Origin: Paraspadella gotoi
Taxonomy: Eukaryota > Chaetognatha
Assembly (NCBI GenBank): GCA_051294375.1
Contig: JBJCIZ010000239.1
Location: 4,655,834-4,719,833, forward strand
Direction: 5' to 3'
Length of the DNA: 64,000 nucleotides
The notes under the pieces are model-generated. The model was not told the DNA's origin. It worked only from the letters and a program-made list of their open reading frames with translations, and searched no databases. Positions 12,440-28,460 of the stretch are shown here, in pieces. The position numbers and the translations under genes were made by a program. Each line of letters starts with the position of its first letter. Positions within the stretch are counted from its first letter, which is position 1.

Positions 12440-12900
12440 GTCAGATGAGAATCCCGTTAGAATCCTCATAACAAGAAACCCCACGAGAGAATCCCAAATC
12501 CCGTAAATCCCGAAAATCCAAACCCTGAAATCCCAGCGTGAGAATCTGTCTAGAACTGCGACAATCTCCGCTAAATCCCGCGTAAATCCCTAAAGCCCGA
12601 AAAACCGAACCGACGAATCCCACTGAGAATCCGAGAACTGGTAGTGGAAATATTACCGCTCGAGGAATGCCGAAATCCCGGTGAATCCGGTAAACCCGGT
12701 GAGAAACCCTGAAATCCCGTATAAACCCGAAACCCCTAAATCCAGAAACTAAACCCCGAACCCGCGTAAATGCCAAACCCGTAAATCCGAAATCCGTGAG
12801 CAATCCAAGAATCCTGTAGAATCCTAAACCCTAGACCCGCTGATGAAGCCCGCTCAAATCTGGAACCCAGCGAACCGAAACGCGAATTCTACTTAAACAT
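12440..12900 (+). repeat. AAATCCCG-type degenerate satellite
   Basis: Short irregular units (AAATCCCGTAAATCCCGAAA) fill this stretch; it is otherwise without features. AC/AG-rich low-complexity DNA follows to 13285, then one inverted 17-bp unit (13290-13312). Confidence 0.6.
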
Positions 12901-13560
12901 CAATACCGAATAACCTCAAAACATTGCCACTTAATGCCTAAAAAACTGAAAAACACTCCAAAACCAACTCAATAGATGAAACAGCCGACGAAAATCCCCT
13001 CGCGCCACTCGCCACAACTAAAGTAAACAAAAAAAAAATAATAATACGAGAACACAACAAATAAAAAAAAAACAAAGACTCACAATAGAACAAAATCGAA
13101 CAAACCAACAGCTAAAAGATAAACCCCCGAAGAAAGAGAAAAGAAGAAAAAAAACAAGAAGAAAAAAAAAAAACAAAGAAAAAGATGAAAAGAAGAGAAG
13201 AAGAACAAAGAGAAGAAGATCGATCACCCAAAACAGCGCCCGAAAAAATAAAAACCAAAAAAAACCCACAACAAAGTATCTATAAACCTTAGGAATCCCG
13301 TGTGGGAGGAATACCACAGCCACCGGTTATTCAGGTACATTGATGTAAAATTTTGTTTTCAATAAGAATTGATGTAAATTGAGTCGGAAATCAAAGTAAA
13401 ATTTATTTCTTTTAGTAAGTATAACGCGATGCTATCAGACAACCACGCTTCCGATAATTTGTAGCATCAGCGATAGCACCGCTATTATCGATTTTAAAAT
13501 CAACATTTCTTTCCAATTGAAAACAAGAAAAGAGAAACGAACAATTAAAAAAAAACATTT

Positions 13561-13963
13561 GGCTCTCTTTTTCCTGAGCGTCCCATTACTGTTATTTTAT
13601 CCCGGAATTTAAGTTGGTTTTTTTTTTAAGTTTGAATTTAAATTCAAGTTTGAGTTAATTTTTTATATATTGATTATTTTTTTTATTATTAATACCGATA
13701 AGAGTATTAAAAAAATCAGAAACAGTTTAAAAGACTGGAAAACCATAAACAAATAAAAACATAACTATTAAAATTTAAAAAAAAAAAAACGCTGATATTT
13801 AAAATGAAACCATTATTAAAAGTTTAACTTTAATATTCAACCGAACTACGTAAACTCATAACCTAATCCATTATCTTAACCCTAATCCATTATCTTTACC
13901 CTAATCCTTTTTTTTCTAATTCTAAATTCAAGATAAAACGGGGCTTTCTGAGAAAATAAGTCC
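13561..13963 (-). repeat. TIR family with TTAGGG-like core, copy 1
   Basis: The left end is GGCTCTCTTTTTCCTGAGCG. The right end has AAGATAAAACGGGGCTTTCT and GAGAAAATAAG, the diverged complement. The core holds CCCTAATCCATTATCTTACC-type repeats (CCCTAA strand). Confidence 0.5.
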
Positions 13964-14112
13964 AAAAAGTTGTTGCTTGAATTTAAATTGTTTTCTATTT
14001 CACGACGACGACGATAACGACGACGACTACGACAACAACAACAACAACGATCACGGCAAAAAAAAAATCGCAAACCAGTCACTAAGAAGAGATTTTCCAT
14101 GTGGCGCAAGAA

Positions 14113-14114
<2 letters not shown>

Positions 14115-14149
<35 letters not shown>
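14115..14149 (+). repeat. (CGT)n microsatellite
   Basis: About 12 CGT triplets; a matching (GAC)n tract is at 22122-22160. Confidence 0.9.
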
Positions 14150-14955
14150 TTGAAATCAAAATCCGATCAGAAGAAATCGAAAAGAATAATAGGATTCCGT
14201 TTCTCTCTCTCTCTCTATCTTCTCTCTCTCCCTCTTCTCTCTCTCCCCTCTCTCTCGTCTCTCTCTCTTCTCTCTCTTTCTCTCTCTCTCTCCCTCCCCA
14301 AGACAATGAAGATAAAGAAGAAGATACATCTTGAATGAAAAGAGACGAAAAAAAAAAAAAATAAAAAGACATAAAAAGTGAAGAGAATATTAAAAGCCTG
14401 CCATAAGTTGTTAAATAAATTGATATCAATATTAATATCAATAGCTTCTCATCCGCTGTTTATAAAACGAACGAACCATTTTTGTAGGAGACGTACCAAT
14501 TTCATTGACTTAGAAACGGACAGTACATATTTAAAGAATGCCAATTTCATTTATTTAACTAGAATTTCAATTAAACTAATATTCTTCAATCATTCATGCT
14601 GTACTATAAACGTCAATTCTTTAATATATTTTAGTCTCTATTTTACAAAGTATATTTACATGTTGTTTACATATAACAATTTATTATCCGACATACTTTG
14701 TGAGGTGTGATAAAACAATATATATAGCTTGTGATAACAATTAAACTCTTGATTACAATTAAATAAACAACAATTGTTCTTTTCCATTTTTTTTTGTGGC
14801 TTTTTTACGATTTTGATATTTTGCTTTATTTTTTGCCTTTTTTTCTTTTTTTTTCTTGGCTCAAAGATAACAGAGCCGATCACTCTTAGCCTCTTTCCAC
14901 TAATGGGCTAGCGCCCCCCCTTCTCATCTGTCTCCCAAGCCATTTTTCATCTGGG

Positions 14956-15072
<117 letters not shown>

Positions 15073-15375
15073 CTCTGCGCCTGTCTGTGAATAAATTAAA
15101 CTTTCCGTTAAAATCAAAGTTTTAAAAACAAATGTATAAAATATGTTCTAGGTTTATTCTTTCAAACTGATAAATAGAAAAAAAATATATAATCTTTTAA
15201 AAAAAGCCCAAATATAAAAAAAGAGATAATAAATCCCACAAACTAATATTGAGAGAACAATACAGAGTGGCGCGGTGTATGTTAAACACGAACTCAGTCG
15301 GAATTTTGTCATTTATTCGTTATACAATTTGTTTGTAAAGAAATGGTAGCGCTAGCAGTCGCTTAGATTCGAGGT

Positions 15376-15602
15376 TCTTTCCAAATAACCCAGAACGACT
15401 CATTTTATCTAAAATTCGAAATTAAAAATGTTAATTTTTTTAGTTAATAATTTGGTTCAAATTTAGGGTTATGGATTATGTGAGGGTTCAAAATTAGGGT
15501 TAGGGATTAAATATTAAATATTAATATTAGTTAGATTAAATATTAAAATAAATTTCGGGAAAAAAAACGAACAGAAATGGGGCGCTCTCGGAAAAGAGAG
15601 CC
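15376..15602 (+). repeat. TIR family with TTAGGG-like core, copy 2
   Basis: The right end is GGGGCGCTCTCGGAAAAGAG followed by AGCC. The left end is TTCTTTCCAAATAACCCAGA then CATTTTATC. The core carries TTAGGGTTATGGATTATG and TTAGGGTTAGGGATTA. Confidence 0.6.
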
Positions 15603-15696
15603 CCAATTTCCCAACCGATCCCAAATTCCTCACCCTTCCTCCATCCCGGATCCAGCGAAACCGAGGAATCTAATTAATTCCCGAAAAAGATTTAGC

Positions 15697-17096
<1,400 letters not shown>

Positions 17097-17121
17097 NNNN
17101 NNNNNNNNNNNNNNNNNNNNN

Positions 17122-18242
<1,121 letters not shown>

Positions 18243-18423
18243 AGGGAGAGAGAGAGCACGATGAGAGTGAGAGAGAGACGAGACGAGAGAAGAGAGAGAG
18301 AGAGAAGAGAGGAGAAGAGAGAGAGAGCAGAGAGAGAAAGAGAGAGATCATGAGTCGGATGAGGCAAAAATAGTAAATTGACAAGAAAATGAAGTCAGAT
18401 AAAAACAGACGGAGATCAAGTAG

Positions 18424-18461
<38 letters not shown>

Positions 18462-18773
18462 CCCCAGCTCACTTCTCTCCCTTCGACATAAATCCTTACA
18501 TCTAACGAATTAACTGCGGAGATTTTCAACGCGGCAAGCAATAAGTTTCGGGCTTCGGAATTGCTTGTAACGTAATTAAGTCGCTAGAATTTTATAGCTT
18601 GGGACGTAATAAAGCCGAGAAATTTTTTTTTCTCGTAATGTAGCTAATAATTATATTTCCATTGGTATAGTAATAATCATATCTATTTTTCTCCTTCTAC
18701 AATTTTTCAAGGATGGAAAAGGGAGATAATTTTAAGATAAGAGCAAAGAAAAGAGATTTGACTAAATCCGAAA

Positions 18774-19125
18774 AGAGCCATATTTTCATAAAACGCTCCG
18801 TTTCATCTTAAATTCGGAATTAAGTTAGTTTTAAGGTTTAACGATCATATTAAAGGTTTGAGGATTTGGGTTAGAAAATAAGGTTAGTGGGTAGGTTTAG
18901 GGTCGTCAAAAATGAATAAAAATCATTATTGGAAGAATATTAAAATTATTTTTAACAAAATTTTAGTTTTGGTTAGTTTGGTTAGTATTAGGTTAGTTTT
19001 AAAAATTATTATTAAAAATTAGTGTTTGGGATTGGAGTATGAGTTTGTAATCCGATTAATTTTATAATTAAAATTACGTTCAGGGGTTAAGGAACAGAAA
19101 TGGGGAGCTTTTGGAGAAGAGAGCC
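18774..19125 (+). repeat. TIR family with TTAGGG-like core, copy 3
   Basis: The left end has CGCTCCGTTTCATCTTAAAT then TCGGAATTAAGTTAG. The right end is TGGGGAGCTTTTGGAGAAGA then GAGCC. The core is rich in GGTTAG. Confidence 0.6.
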
Positions 19126-19273
19126 AGGAATACAGGAGAAAGACTACAGGAGCAAGAAAGAAAGACTTAAGGAGCAAGGAAGAAAGACTGAAGTAGCAAA
19201 GAAAAACGACCCCTTGCGGCTAAAAAAAGATGACGCGCTTCACTGGAGGATTTTTTTTGTGGGGGAGAGAGAG

Positions 19274-19304
<31 letters not shown>

Positions 19305-19423
19305 GATAGTAAGAGAGAGAAGAAACTCGTCCAAAACATAAGAGGAATAAGAAGCCAGAAAAATCAAATAGATTTTGTTTTTGTTGTTGTTGATTTCTCG
19401 TCAGAAGAAGATTAGAGTGAATG

Positions 19424-19455
<32 letters not shown>

Positions 19456-19965
19456 GTCTCTCTCTCTCTCGTCGTCCTCTCTCTCTCTCTCTCTCTCTCT
19501 TATCGAAACGCTCGCACGGTTTCGTCCCTCTCGTCGCTCGTTGGCCTCGGAATCTAAGCGACTTATCCATGAATTTTTTATCGCTTTGTATCTCTCTCTC
19601 CCTGCTCATGCTCTCATTTCTCCGTGACACGTTTTTGCAAGTCTCCTCAGTTCTTGACTAGTTGGGTTCATCTGATGATTGATAGTTCAGCGTCTCTCGT
19701 CTCTCCTAACTTTATCATCTCTTTTCAATTCTTGTTTTGTAAATGAATAAATGTACCGCTCTTGAATATTTTCTATTGCTAGTTCTAAAACTGAAAGCAA
19801 AATCAATCTTTCTATTATCAACTCTCTTTATTTTTCTCTCTCTCTGTCTTACTCTTCTTCCTCTCACTTTCTATCTCCTTATTTCTATTTTCCTTCTATT
19901 TTCTTTCCCTTCACATTTTTTTTGTTGCGGACAAGAGTTATTTTTATTCCTTTTCTTTTTTTCGG

Positions 19966-20355
19966 ACACATTTTCCAAAAGCGCTTAATTTCAGCTTAAA
20001 TTCAGAATCATGTTAGTTATTGAATTAAAAAATTAGGTTAATAGTTAATCTATGGATTTAGGTTAGTGATTTAGCTCAAGGATTAGGTTAGAAATATGGT
20101 TAAGTGTTAGGTTTAGAGATTAGAGTTCAGGGTTCGGGGATAAAGTTTAAGGTTTAGGTTAAAAATAAAAAAAAATGATAAAGTAAATTTTGGTTAGAGA
20201 TTATTAGGGTTATGCGTTAGGTTACGTATTAAGGTTAGGGATTAGGTTTAAAGATTAGATTAAACAATTGTAAAAAAATATATTTACATATTAAAATCCA
20301 TATTTAGTTCCGAGATTAATAACATAAATGAGTCGATTTTGGAAAATAGTGCCCA
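19966..20355 (+). repeat. TIR family with TTAGGG-like core, copy 4
   Basis: The left end has TTTTCCAAAAGCGCTTAATT then TCAGCTTAAATTC. The right end has ATTTTGGAAAATAGTGCCCA. The core has many GGTTAGGGATTAGG-type units between 20100 and 20260. Confidence 0.6.
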
Positions 20356-20523
20356 TTTTTTTTAAGGCTCCGACCGTCAAAACAGTTTTTTAAGCTTTGG
20401 AAAAAGGGAGGGGGACAGTAGAGGAAGGAAGTAAATAAAAAAAAGAAGAAAAAAATGAGTTGATGGAAACAGAAAGAGAAAAGAAGACGTCAAGATCATG
20501 AAACGATTAAGATGTATAGAAAT

Positions 20524-20564
<41 letters not shown>

Positions 20565-20680
20565 GAAAGAAGACGTTGAGATCATGAAACGATTGAGATG
20601 TATAGAAATGGGAGAGAGAGAGAGAGAGAGAGAGAGGGAGGAGAGAGAGACAGAGACCAGAGAGAGACAGAGAGACAGAG

Positions 20681-20712
<32 letters not shown>

Positions 20713-21539
20713 CGACAAAATCCGATATGACAAACAGAATCGCGAGAAGAGAAGGAATAACAAAAGCATCGATGCTTTTTACGTCAGATCCGTTGATTTT
20801 TTGGTTTTTTTTATTTGGTTCCGGTTTTTTGTGGCGGAAACTTTTATTGTCGTTTTTGGTAATTTCTTTTTTTGTCTTTTTTTCTTTTGTTTTTTTTTTT
20901 CTTTTTTTTTTTCGTTTTTATAAAATAAAAAAAAAGAAAAAAAAAAAGTATTTCAACGGGTTTTTTTTGGGTTCTTTTCTACTTGATATAAATTTTAATT
21001 TTTTTAGAAATCATGAAATTGTTTTGCTTGGTTTTTTTTTTTTTATTTGAAACGTTTTTTATTAGATCTTTCGTTGTTGTTTCTATTTTTATTTCTCCTT
21101 TATTTCGCGTTGCGATGATCATCTGTTTATTTTTATCCATTTTTTTTTTGGTTCGCGTCATACGCGCAGAGTCAAAATCAACAACTTTTTTCGTCTCCAA
21201 AAATATGAGCTCGGTAAATTGGATGAAAATTATTTTTAGCTGTCGTTATTATAGTAAAACATAGTTAAACATACTTTATTTTTTGGGGGGAAATTTGATT
21301 TTAAAATATAGACTAAATAATGTTTATTCAATAAATGTCTTTAAATTTCGATTTTTTTTTCAAATAAACACGTTAACTAATAAAGGTTTAGACAACTAAA
21401 AACATTTATTTTCCTTCTATTTCGAATCGCTAGGGAAATGATGTATTTATCTTTTGTTTGTACCATTTTTTTTTTTTGGTATTCGTCCCTTTGCGTCCGG
21501 AAAAGAAGGAAACTCAATAATAAAGATAAAAAGAAAAAA

Positions 21540-21718
21540 AGGTCAGTCAAAAGGAGAGAAAAGGAAAGAAAAGGCGAGGGAGGGAAAGGAAAGGAAAGAA
21601 AAGGAAAAGAAAGGAAAGGAAAAGAAAGGAGAGGCGAAGAAAGAAAGAATCCTCACTAACTTTAAAAAATAAAGAAAGAAAAAAAAATAAAAAGAAAGAA
21701 AGAGAGACAGAGAGAAAT

Positions 21719-21797
<79 letters not shown>

Positions 21798-21845
21798 AAA
21801 AAGCAAGAAATAAAGAAAGAAAGAAAGAAAGAACGATAGAAAGAA
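21540..21845 (+). repeat. (AAAG)n region
   Basis: GGAAA- and AAAG-type repeats with a pure (AAAG)n run at about 21717-21798. Confidence 0.9.
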
Positions 21846-22125
21846 TGAAAAAAAAACAGTCCATGGAGATTAAAGAGGAAAGAACTGATCAAGAGAAGAC
21901 AACTTAATTTTTTTTTAAAGCAAAAGAGAAAATTATATAATTTGATTAATATATAAGCGCTTTTATTCGAATGCAACATGCATCAATGAATCATTAATGA
22001 ATGTAATTTCATTAAAAGTAATTTGTTTTAATTTAAAAAAATATTGAATTTACAATAAAATCATTCAGTTTGAAGATTTAAAGTCAAAAGCGACGCGTAA
22101 CGAGAATAAGACGTGACTTTGTCAA

Positions 22126-22156
<31 letters not shown>

Positions 22157-22485
22157 TCGTTAAGCGCAGTTAATACTATGACGTCGATGACGAAACAGAA
22201 AAAACACAACAGCAACGACATCGACGACGACGACGACAATTGACAAAACGAAAAAAAAAAAAAAACTCGTGAAAGAAAAAGAATAAAAATTACGAAATGA
22301 GAAACCAGGGGAACATAAGGGAGGAAAAGGAGGAGGAGGAAGAGGAAGAGGAGGATGAGAAGAAGAGGATGAGGAGGAGGAGGAGGAAGAAGGAAGGAGA
22401 CAATGACAACGTTGCATAACAAGTCGTGAGTAGTTCCAATTAATGTCAGCTAAAAAGTACTTGCGTTTAGTTCTAACAAGCGTTT

Positions 22486-22850
22486 TAGACCTTATTTTCC
22501 CAAAACATCCAATTTCATCTTGAATTCGGAATTAAAAATTATGATAGAAGTTAGGTTAGGGATTTTAAAGATATGGTTGAAGATTATTATAAGAATTTTC
22601 GTTTAGGATTAACGGATAACAATAGAGATCAGGGTTAGGGATTGATTGATATTCAGCGATGATAATCTAGTTTTAAATTATAACCAATAACCCAAATCAC
22701 TAACTCTCTTAACTCTAATCACAGACTGGAACTCTAATCCCACACTTAATATTTTATCTAATCTTTAACCCTGCCAAAATATTTTGACTTAAACAAAAAA
22801 AAAACGACTTAAATCTTAGCCGAAAATGAGCGGTTTTGGAAAATATGGGT
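22486..22850 (+). repeat. TIR family with TTAGGG-like core, copy 5
   Basis: The left end has TTTTCCCAAAACATCCAATT then TCATCTTGAATTCGG. The right end has AATGAGCGGTTTTGGAAAAT. The core changes from GGTTAGGG units to CCCTAA-like units near 22680. Confidence 0.55.
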
Positions 22851-23214
22851 CGCTTTTATTTTGGGCCTTTTTTATAGACTCTAAATAAAAGAAACCAAAA
22901 TAACGAAGCGAAACAAAAAAGAGAGAAAAAATAAACATCTCGCCCGAAATTTACGGAAAAAAGCAAAACGGAAAACAAAACAAACGTAAAAACAAAAACA
23001 ACTAAAACGTGGCAAAGAAAAACAAAAGGTATAAACGTTTAGGCGGAGAAAATTTAGGAGAGGGCGGATGTGGGGGGGAGAAGAGAGGGGAGAGGGGGGG
23101 GGGGCAAAGGTTGAGGAAACTAAATCCGAAGTGAGGATTAGAAAAAGAGAAAGAAAAAAACAGGGAAAATACCGAACGAGGTCTGTGTGTGTGTGAGTGA
23201 GAGAGAGAGAGAAA

Positions 23215-23467
23215 GAGATAAATACCTTCAAAACTAAAAGAGCAAATTCAAAAACAAGCCGAAGGAAATTTCGGTTGGGGAAAAAGAAGGAAGAAAGTGA
23301 GACACACACACAGAGAGAGAGAGAGAAAGAGAGAGAGGAAGAGAGACGAGAGAGAGAGAGAGCGAGAGAGAGAGATGAGAGAGAGAGAGAGAGGACAGAG
23401 AGAAAGAGAAGAAGAGAAAGAAGGAAGAAGTGAGACACTTAACCCACAAAGAGAAGTAGGAGAGAGA

Positions 23468-23502
<35 letters not shown>

Positions 23503-23583
23503 ATAAATACCTTCAAACTAAAAGAGCAAAAAAAACAAGCCCGAAGGAAATTTCGGTTGGGGAAAAAGAAGGAAGAAAGTGAG

Positions 23584-23667
<84 letters not shown>

Positions 23668-23892
23668 GAAAGAGAAAAGATAGGAGAAAGAGAAAAGAAG
23701 TGAGACATACCACCAAGAAGAGAGAGAGGAGGAGAAGAGGAGGAGAGAGAGAAGAGAGAGAGAGAGAGAAGATAAATACCCTTCAGAAACTAAAAGGAGC
23801 AATTAAAAAAAGCCGAGAAATTTGCTGAGGCGGAGAAAAGGAAGAAAGTAGAGACGATACAACAGGAGAGAGAGAGAGAGAGAGAGGAGAGG

Positions 23893-23936
<44 letters not shown>

Positions 23937-24040
23937 AGAGAGAGAGAGAGAGAGAGAAAGAGCAAATATCAAAAACAAGGAGCCCGAATGAAATTTCAGT
24001 TGGGGAAAAAAAAAGGAAGAAGTGAGACATACACAGAGAG
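23215..24040 (-). repeat. Tandem array of ~170-290-bp units with GA repeats
   Basis: Four copies of GAAATTTCGGTTGGGGAAAA (23264, 23547, a diverged copy ~23817, and 23992) are each followed by a GAAGAAGTGAGACACACAC block and a GA run. Three copies have GATAAATACCTTCAAACTAA before them. Confidence 0.65.
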
Positions 24041-24771
24041 TAGAGAGAGGGAGAGAGAGAGAGAAAGAGAGAGAGAGAGACGAGGAGAAGAGAGAGAGAG
24101 AAAGCGAGGAGAGAGAGAGAGGAGAGAGTGAAGGGGAGAAGAGAGAGGGAGGAGAAGAGAGCGGAGAGAGAGAGAGAGATGAGAGAGAGAGAAGAGAGAG
24201 AGAGAGAGCGAGAGTAGATTCATAGAGCGGAAAGAGAGAGAAGAAAGACAAAGGTGACGAGGAGATTGCGGTTCTGGAATTTCGATGCCATCACCAGAAA
24301 CGGTGGGGGTTTCATAAACAATTGTTTTCGTCGTTGTCGTCGTCGTCATCGTCGTCTTCTTCTTCGTCGTTGTCGTTTTTATCATTAACACCATCATCAT
24401 CATCATCATCATCGTCGTAATTGTCGTCGTCGTCGTCATCGTCGACCTTCGGTGTCCAATATCGGAGAGAAAGCGAAAGCCTCAGAAGCTGCAGAAAGGA
24501 AAGCGGAGCAGCGGGGAGGCTGCGAGAGAGATCGAGCTGAGTTTTTTCTCCGTTGATTTGGTCCTTTTCGGTTCTGTTTGTTGTTGTTGTTGTCGTCGTT
24601 GTTGTTGTTGTTTCTGTTAATCTTGTTGTTTTTGTAGTCGTCGTTGCCGTCGTTGTTGTACTTTAGTTGTATCTGCTCTTGTTCTTGCTTGTTGTTAATA
24701 ATGTTTTGATTGTTGTTTTTGTTATTGTTATTGTTGTTTTTGTCGATGTTCAAATTGACGAAAAAATTGTA

Positions 24772-25004
24772 GACAAACGATGACAACGACGACAATGACA
24801 ACAACAACCACGAAAACAACAAAAACTACAACAACTACACGAACAACAACAAGAACAACAACAACAACATTGGTGAGACGTTGACGTCGAGAAAACACCC
24901 GTCGTCGTCCGTCATGGAATCCCCTCCTTTTCCATCGACGGATCGGACGCAAACGAGAGCATCTTTCGTGGTCTCCGAATCGTCTCCGGTTTTGCCGATC
25001 GCGA
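24772..25004 (+). CDS. Candidate exon with an Asn/Asp-rich start and a strong donor
   Basis: A plus-strand frame is open from a TAG at 24769 to the donor GTGAGT at 25005. The first ~50 codons come from an AAC/GAC triplet satellite and give an Asn/Asp-rich stretch. The last ~45 codons are of normal composition, including SVMESPPFPSTDRTQTRASF and VVSESSPVLPIA; translation could instead begin at the ATG at 24914. The opposite strand is open too (Arg-rich then Val-rich), which lowers confidence. Confidence 0.25.
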
Positions 25005-25071
25005 GTGAGTTTTCGTGACAGAGATTTTAACGAAATTATCTTATGAAATACAATACTTTTTAAATTGAATT

Positions 25072-25224
25072 TTAAAAAAAAATACTTAAGGGGGTGGTTC
25101 TTTTTATACATTCGAAACATTCTTTGAATCGATATACCGCTTCTTTGATAGGGAAGCCAGGTACTCTGGGAGTGAATAAACGAGACTGTGAGTTTTTGAT
25201 TTGAAAGCTCGCAGGTTTGGGCAT
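25072..25224 (-). CDS. Short minus-strand frame, possibly an exon
   Basis: From an ATG at 25224 the minus strand reads about 50 codons with mixed composition, including MPKPASFQIKNSQSRLF and FPIKEAVYRFKECFECIK. The stretch is unlike the repeat-derived frames around it. Splice sites are not clear. Confidence 0.18.
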   Translation of the reverse strand: MPKPASFQIKNSQSRLFTPRVPGFPIKEAVYRFKECFECIKRTTPLSIFF

Positions 25225-25604
25225 CCTGATTATTATTAGTAAGAAAGAAAATAACACAAAAAAATACTATGACAAATGAATAAAATCATAAATAATAGTT
25301 ATTTTTAAACCTAAAAAAAAAAATAAAGATAGTGAAGTAATTTTGCAATTTTAATAAAATCGCCGGCCGAATTCTTTAGAAATTATTTTGCTTCTCCGTT
25401 CAAAGGCGGGTGGCCAAAATATTACTTTAATTGGAATTATTTTTGTATTGTTTACAAAAGTTTTTTTCTCTCTCTCTCGCCAAATAAAAATGCCACCTAG
25501 TACAATTAGCCAATTCGATTCCATTTCGCTTTTCTGATTTCAATAAATCGATTCATCTCATTTCGTTCGCCATTTTTATCTCAACCACGTCCTGTTATAT
25601 TTAG

Positions 25605-25672
25605 AGGATCTTGTTAGAAGATCTTGTTGGAGGATCTTGTTAGAGGATCTTGTTGGAGGATCTTAGAGGAAA
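25605..25672 (+). repeat. GGATCTTGTTAGA minisatellite
   Basis: Five head-to-tail units of GAGGATCTTGTTGGAG type (~15 bp). Confidence 0.8.
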
Positions 25673-25933
25673 GAATATATAAACCACCATGGTCTGTCCA
25701 AAGTCAGTTGTAAGATATCTTATTTATAGAATTAATGGATGATCTTATGAAAACAAATTCCAAATTCAAAACATGTCTATCAGATTCTCGCACGAACGTA
25801 CGCTTCATAAACGTGCGTACCCACAAAAAACCCTATGCGGTCGGATTCCGCCTTGTGATTGTACGCGCAGAAGCAGAAACTATTCGTGCGCACTCATGCG
25901 AGCGTCATTGCACGTACACAGAGTTGAGCGCGT

Positions 25934-25983
<50 letters not shown>

Positions 25984-26966
25984 ATCGTTACACAACTTCC
26001 ATTATCTTCATTCGCTAGAAAGTTTTCTTTTTTTTTTCATCGGGATTTTTCAATAGTTGGTTTTTGCATATTTATTCTTATTTATTCATTTATACAAACG
26101 TATTTATCTAGAACGTCGCATTTTAACAGATTCAGAAGTTTTAAGCTCATTGCTATGAAATGGTACAACCAATATCAAAAATTATCCATTCATTTAATAA
26201 ATAAGCTATCTTGCCCCTGACTTTGGACGGGGTTTGCTGGTTTAAGGCCTTTGTTGATGAGGAGTTGATTCTTAAATACGTAATTTATTTAGTGCATAAA
26301 AATTTAACTTCAGCTTGCTTTTTTTTTAAAATACCACTATTTAAAGAACTTTTGTTTAAAACTATTTGGATCCGATTTGGATGTCGCAAAATGTAAGGAA
26401 TCATCCTAACGCAATGCAAAAAAAAAATAAGGATAACGTTGCAGATTGCACAACCGGAAATTAGCTTTTTTTTTCTTGCTCCCCTTTTAATTTTTTAACC
26501 TACTTTTTTTTCCCTCGGGTTTACTTTCCTCCCTCTTCTTTTCTTTTATGTCGAATCTCTCTTTTTTTTCCTCTAATTCTTTTTCCTCCCTTTCTTTTCC
26601 TCCGAGGAAAAAATAAAGAATTCAATTTTCTCACTAGTTCTTTTTTTCCACGTCGGACGCCGATCTCCGACGGTCAAGAAGAAGAGAAGGAAAGTATCGA
26701 TCGGGAAAAGACAGAAGGAAAAAAAAAAGGAGGAAAAAAGGAGGAAAGGAAAGAAAGATGAAAGAGAAGGATGGAGGAAAGAAAAAGAATTAAGAGAAAG
26801 AAAAGGAAGAGGAAAGAAGATGGAGGAAAGGAAAGAAAGAAAATGGAAAAAGGAAAAAAGAGAAAAAGGAAAAATTAGAAAAAATGGGAAAGAGGGAAGA
26901 AGCAAATAACGATAACGGAAAATTTCAACGACTCATCCAAGGAAAATACAAAGATAATATAGGAAA

Positions 26967-27100
<134 letters not shown>

Positions 27101-27424
27101 AATAGGAAAATAAAGCTCTAAAATATTAACAAAATAGAAGGAAAGAAAACAAGAAAATAAAGACAAAACAACAAAGAGTAGAAAAAAAGAAAACGTTTTA
27201 AAAAACAAGGTGCTGAGAGAATATAAAAAAAAAACTGAGACAAGAGAAACAAAACGAGGCTGTAAAGAAGGAAAAACATCGGGAGTAATATTATCTCTCT
27301 CTCTCTCTCTCTCGCTCTCTCCCTCTCTCTTCTCTCTCTCTCCCTCTCTCTCTCCCCAACCGCTCGCACGTCTTTGTCGCGTCTGGAGGAAGAACACATT
27401 TTTATATGGAAACTCAAAGTGAAA

Positions 27425-27830
27425 GGAGATGAGAGATGGGGGGGAGATGGGAATGATGGGAATAGAGAGAATGGGGGGATGGGAAGATGGGGTAAAGGGG
27501 AGATGGGAAGATGGGGAGATAAGGGAATGGGGAGTTGGGAAGACGGGGAGATGGAAGATCGGGGAGAATGAAATGGAATGACGGGGGAGATGGAAAGATG
27601 GGTAAATGGGGAAAGAGAGAGATGGAAAGACGGGTTAATAATGATGAGATGGGAGGATGTAAAAACGGGGAATGAGAAAAAAAGGGGAGAAGGGAAAAAC
27701 GGAATTAAGAACGGATAAGAAATGGGGAGATGAGGAAAATTAAAGATGGAAAAAAGGAAATAGGAAAAAAGGGGAAGGTGGGGGGAAAAAGGGGAGATAG
27801 TAAGATGGGATGATAGGGAGAAAGAGGAGA
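27425..27830 (+). repeat. GGGGAGATGGGAAGAT minisatellite
   Basis: Degenerate purine-rich units of 8-16 bases fill the stretch; no gene is seen. Confidence 0.7.
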
Positions 27831-28009
27831 AGAGAATAATAATTAAACCTCACAATAACAGTTATGTAGGAACACAGGCTATTGACAAGGAAGGAGAAAA
27901 TCAAGGCAAATGGTTAAGTTTAACGAGTGGAGTAATAAAAAACAATATAGAAAGCGGGTGAGGAAATTAAGTCCGATTGGCTGAAATGGGATAAGGTTTG
28001 ATGAAGGGG

Positions 28010-28385
28010 AGAGAGGAAGGGGAGGGGGGAAGAGGACGGGGAGGGAGGGGAAGAGGAACGGGGATGAGGGATATGGAGGGGGGCCAAGAGGACGGAGGAG
28101 GAAAGGAAAGGACTTGTTGTAGAGGGGGAAGAGGACGGGGAGGAGGGGGAGGGGGGCAGAGGGACAGGGAGGAGGGGAAGAGGACGGGCAGAGGGGGAAG
28201 CGACAGGAGGGGAGGAGGGGATGGGAGGGCATAAGACGGGTGAGGCGGGCAGGAGGAACGGGGAGGAGGGGGAGAGACGGGCAGAGTGGGGGAGAGGACG
28301 GGGAGGGAGGGCGGAGGGGGCGGAGAGGACGGGCAGAAGGGGGAGAGGACGGCGGAGGCGGACGGGGAGAGGAGAGAAGGGGAGG
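28010..28385 (+). repeat. GGGGAAGAGGACGGGGAGGA minisatellite
   Basis: G-rich purine units of about 18-24 bases. Many GGG/GGGG runs lie on one strand, with G-quadruplex potential. Frames on both strands are repeat translations. Confidence 0.75.
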
Positions 28386-28460
28386 GAAATTAGAGAAGCA
28401 CGCTGCGTCAAAGCTTCGAGACAACTCGCGAAGTCTAGAAGGGACGAGAAGGATCGAGAA

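Noticed and set aside
20100-20260. Possible interstitial telomere
   Set aside because: The GGTTAGGGATTAGG units are degenerate and always lie inside the TIR family, so they are internal element sequence, not a telomere or fusion point.
24440-24540. Plus-strand frame SNIGEKAKASEAAERKAEQ
   Set aside because: Looks coding-like but has neither a convincing acceptor nor a donor; the minus strand is open too.
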